DNA from: CF-167 sp963695195
Lineage (GTDB): Bacteria > Chloroflexota > Limnocylindria > QHBO01
Direction: 5' to 3'
Length of the DNA: 64,000 nt
Assembly (NCBI GenBank): GCA_963695195.1
Contig: CAVOGE010000007.1
Coordinates: forward strand, 124,001-188,000
The translations under genes and the position numbers were made by a program. Positions 63,626-64,000 of the stretch are shown here, piece after piece (the stretch's first letter is position 1; each line of letters opens with the position of its first letter). The notes beneath the pieces were generated by a model. The model was not told where the DNA came from, did not search any database, and saw nothing but the letters and a program-made list of their open reading frames with translations.

Positions 63626-64000
63626 GATGCCTCCTCCGCCGCTCCCCGACCTGCGGATCTCGGCCGACCATGCCCGGCGCTTCCTGGTGCGCCGCCACCT
63701 GCTCGATCCGCCTCGCGACCTGCCGGCGGAGCCGGAATCGGTCCTTCGCGTGATCGATCGCATCGGCAGCCTGCAGTTCGACCCGCTCGAAGTGCCCGGC
63801 GCCCGCAACCACGACCTGGTGCTGCATGCGCGGATCGCAGGGTATCGGCGCGAGTGGTGTGACCGGTGGCTCTATGGCCCGCCCGCTGATCGTCGCCTGA
63901 TCGAGCTGTACAACAAGAGCCTCAACATCCTGCCGATGGCGGAACTGCCTCACCTCCGCTTCGCCTGGGAGCGCTGGCGCGAGGAGCTGGAGCGTGGCGT
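63626..64000 (+). CDS. Winged-helix DNA glycosylase of the YcaQ type, N-terminal part (cut by window end)
   Basis: 125 residues visible, MPPPPLPDLRISADHARRFL then RVIDRIGSLQFDPLEVPGARNHDLVLHARIAGYRREWCDRWLY. The VRRxGxLQxDPxxVxxRxHDLVL-like pattern is the start of the HTH_42/YcaQ family, whose members unhook interstrand DNA crosslinks. The catalytic QxQ region lies beyond the window. Divergent from dnaJ, with a shared 73-base control region. Confidence 0.8.

Overview
The window is a high-GC bacterial chromosome segment densely packed with housekeeping genes. The mix suggests Chloroflexota, perhaps near class Limnocylindria, although no rRNA is present to test this. The reasons are ribosomal protein S21 (missing from most Actinobacteria, the other obvious high-GC candidate), a 7TM-HD phosphodiesterase (PgpH), a long-form deoC, a nickel superoxide dismutase with its own peptidase, a bifunctional phosphoglucose/phosphomannose isomerase, and many TANNNT boxes only 6-9 bases upstream of start codons, as on leaderless mRNAs. 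The assignment is inference.

Layout. 1-2.9 kb: ogt (cut by the window edge), an ECF sigma factor, a DsbA-fold protein and deoC, then a short divergent gene. 2.9-9.9 kb: five tandem kelch-type genes, each with exactly seven repeats; four are lipoproteins and one has four membrane helices. A 580-base gap between two of them holds two perfect DnaA boxes and a 12-bp-period repeat. 10-12.8 kb: a P-loop kinase-like gene, sodX-sodN, and a SigE-type sigma factor with its membrane partner. 12.9-21.8 kb: one tight leftward operon for malonyl-CoA and fatty acid synthesis (accD-accA-BCCP-like-fabD-accC-fabZ-fabF-accB-fabH-fabG), preceded by birA, a second ECF sigma factor and a one-helix protein. It contains one normal BCCP and a second one whose biotin lysine is replaced. 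23.7-26 kb: trpS and an AI-2E/PerM-type permease. 26-29.2 kb: btuFCD behind a cobalamin riboswitch.

29.2-39.9 kb: a SWIM protein, then sugar-phosphate genes (pgi/pmi, phosphohexomutase, manC), a DUF374 acyltransferase, proC, and SAM-cycle and salvage genes (metK, ahcY, apt). 39.9-47.2 kb: a GT-C glycosyltransferase, aconitase, an MFS permease, a GNAT enzyme and a lipoprotein beside the remnant of a second copy. 47.3-54.7 kb: the conserved rpsU-yqeY-pgpH-ybeY-pth-mfd run. 54.9-59 kb: a TetR gene coupled to a rifampin-phosphotransferase-like enzyme, a broken membrane protein and an unknown protein. 59-64 kb: an MFS permease, then dnaJ-prmA-rsmE-HIT behind a CIRCE heat-shock operator, and a divergent YcaQ-type glycosylase gene cut by the window end.

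Eight otherwise recognisable genes carry about thirteen single-base frameshifts, some in genes normally kept intact (pgpH, yqeY). Sequence errors are as likely as real decay. No rRNA, tRNA, CRISPR array or insertion sequence was recognised.
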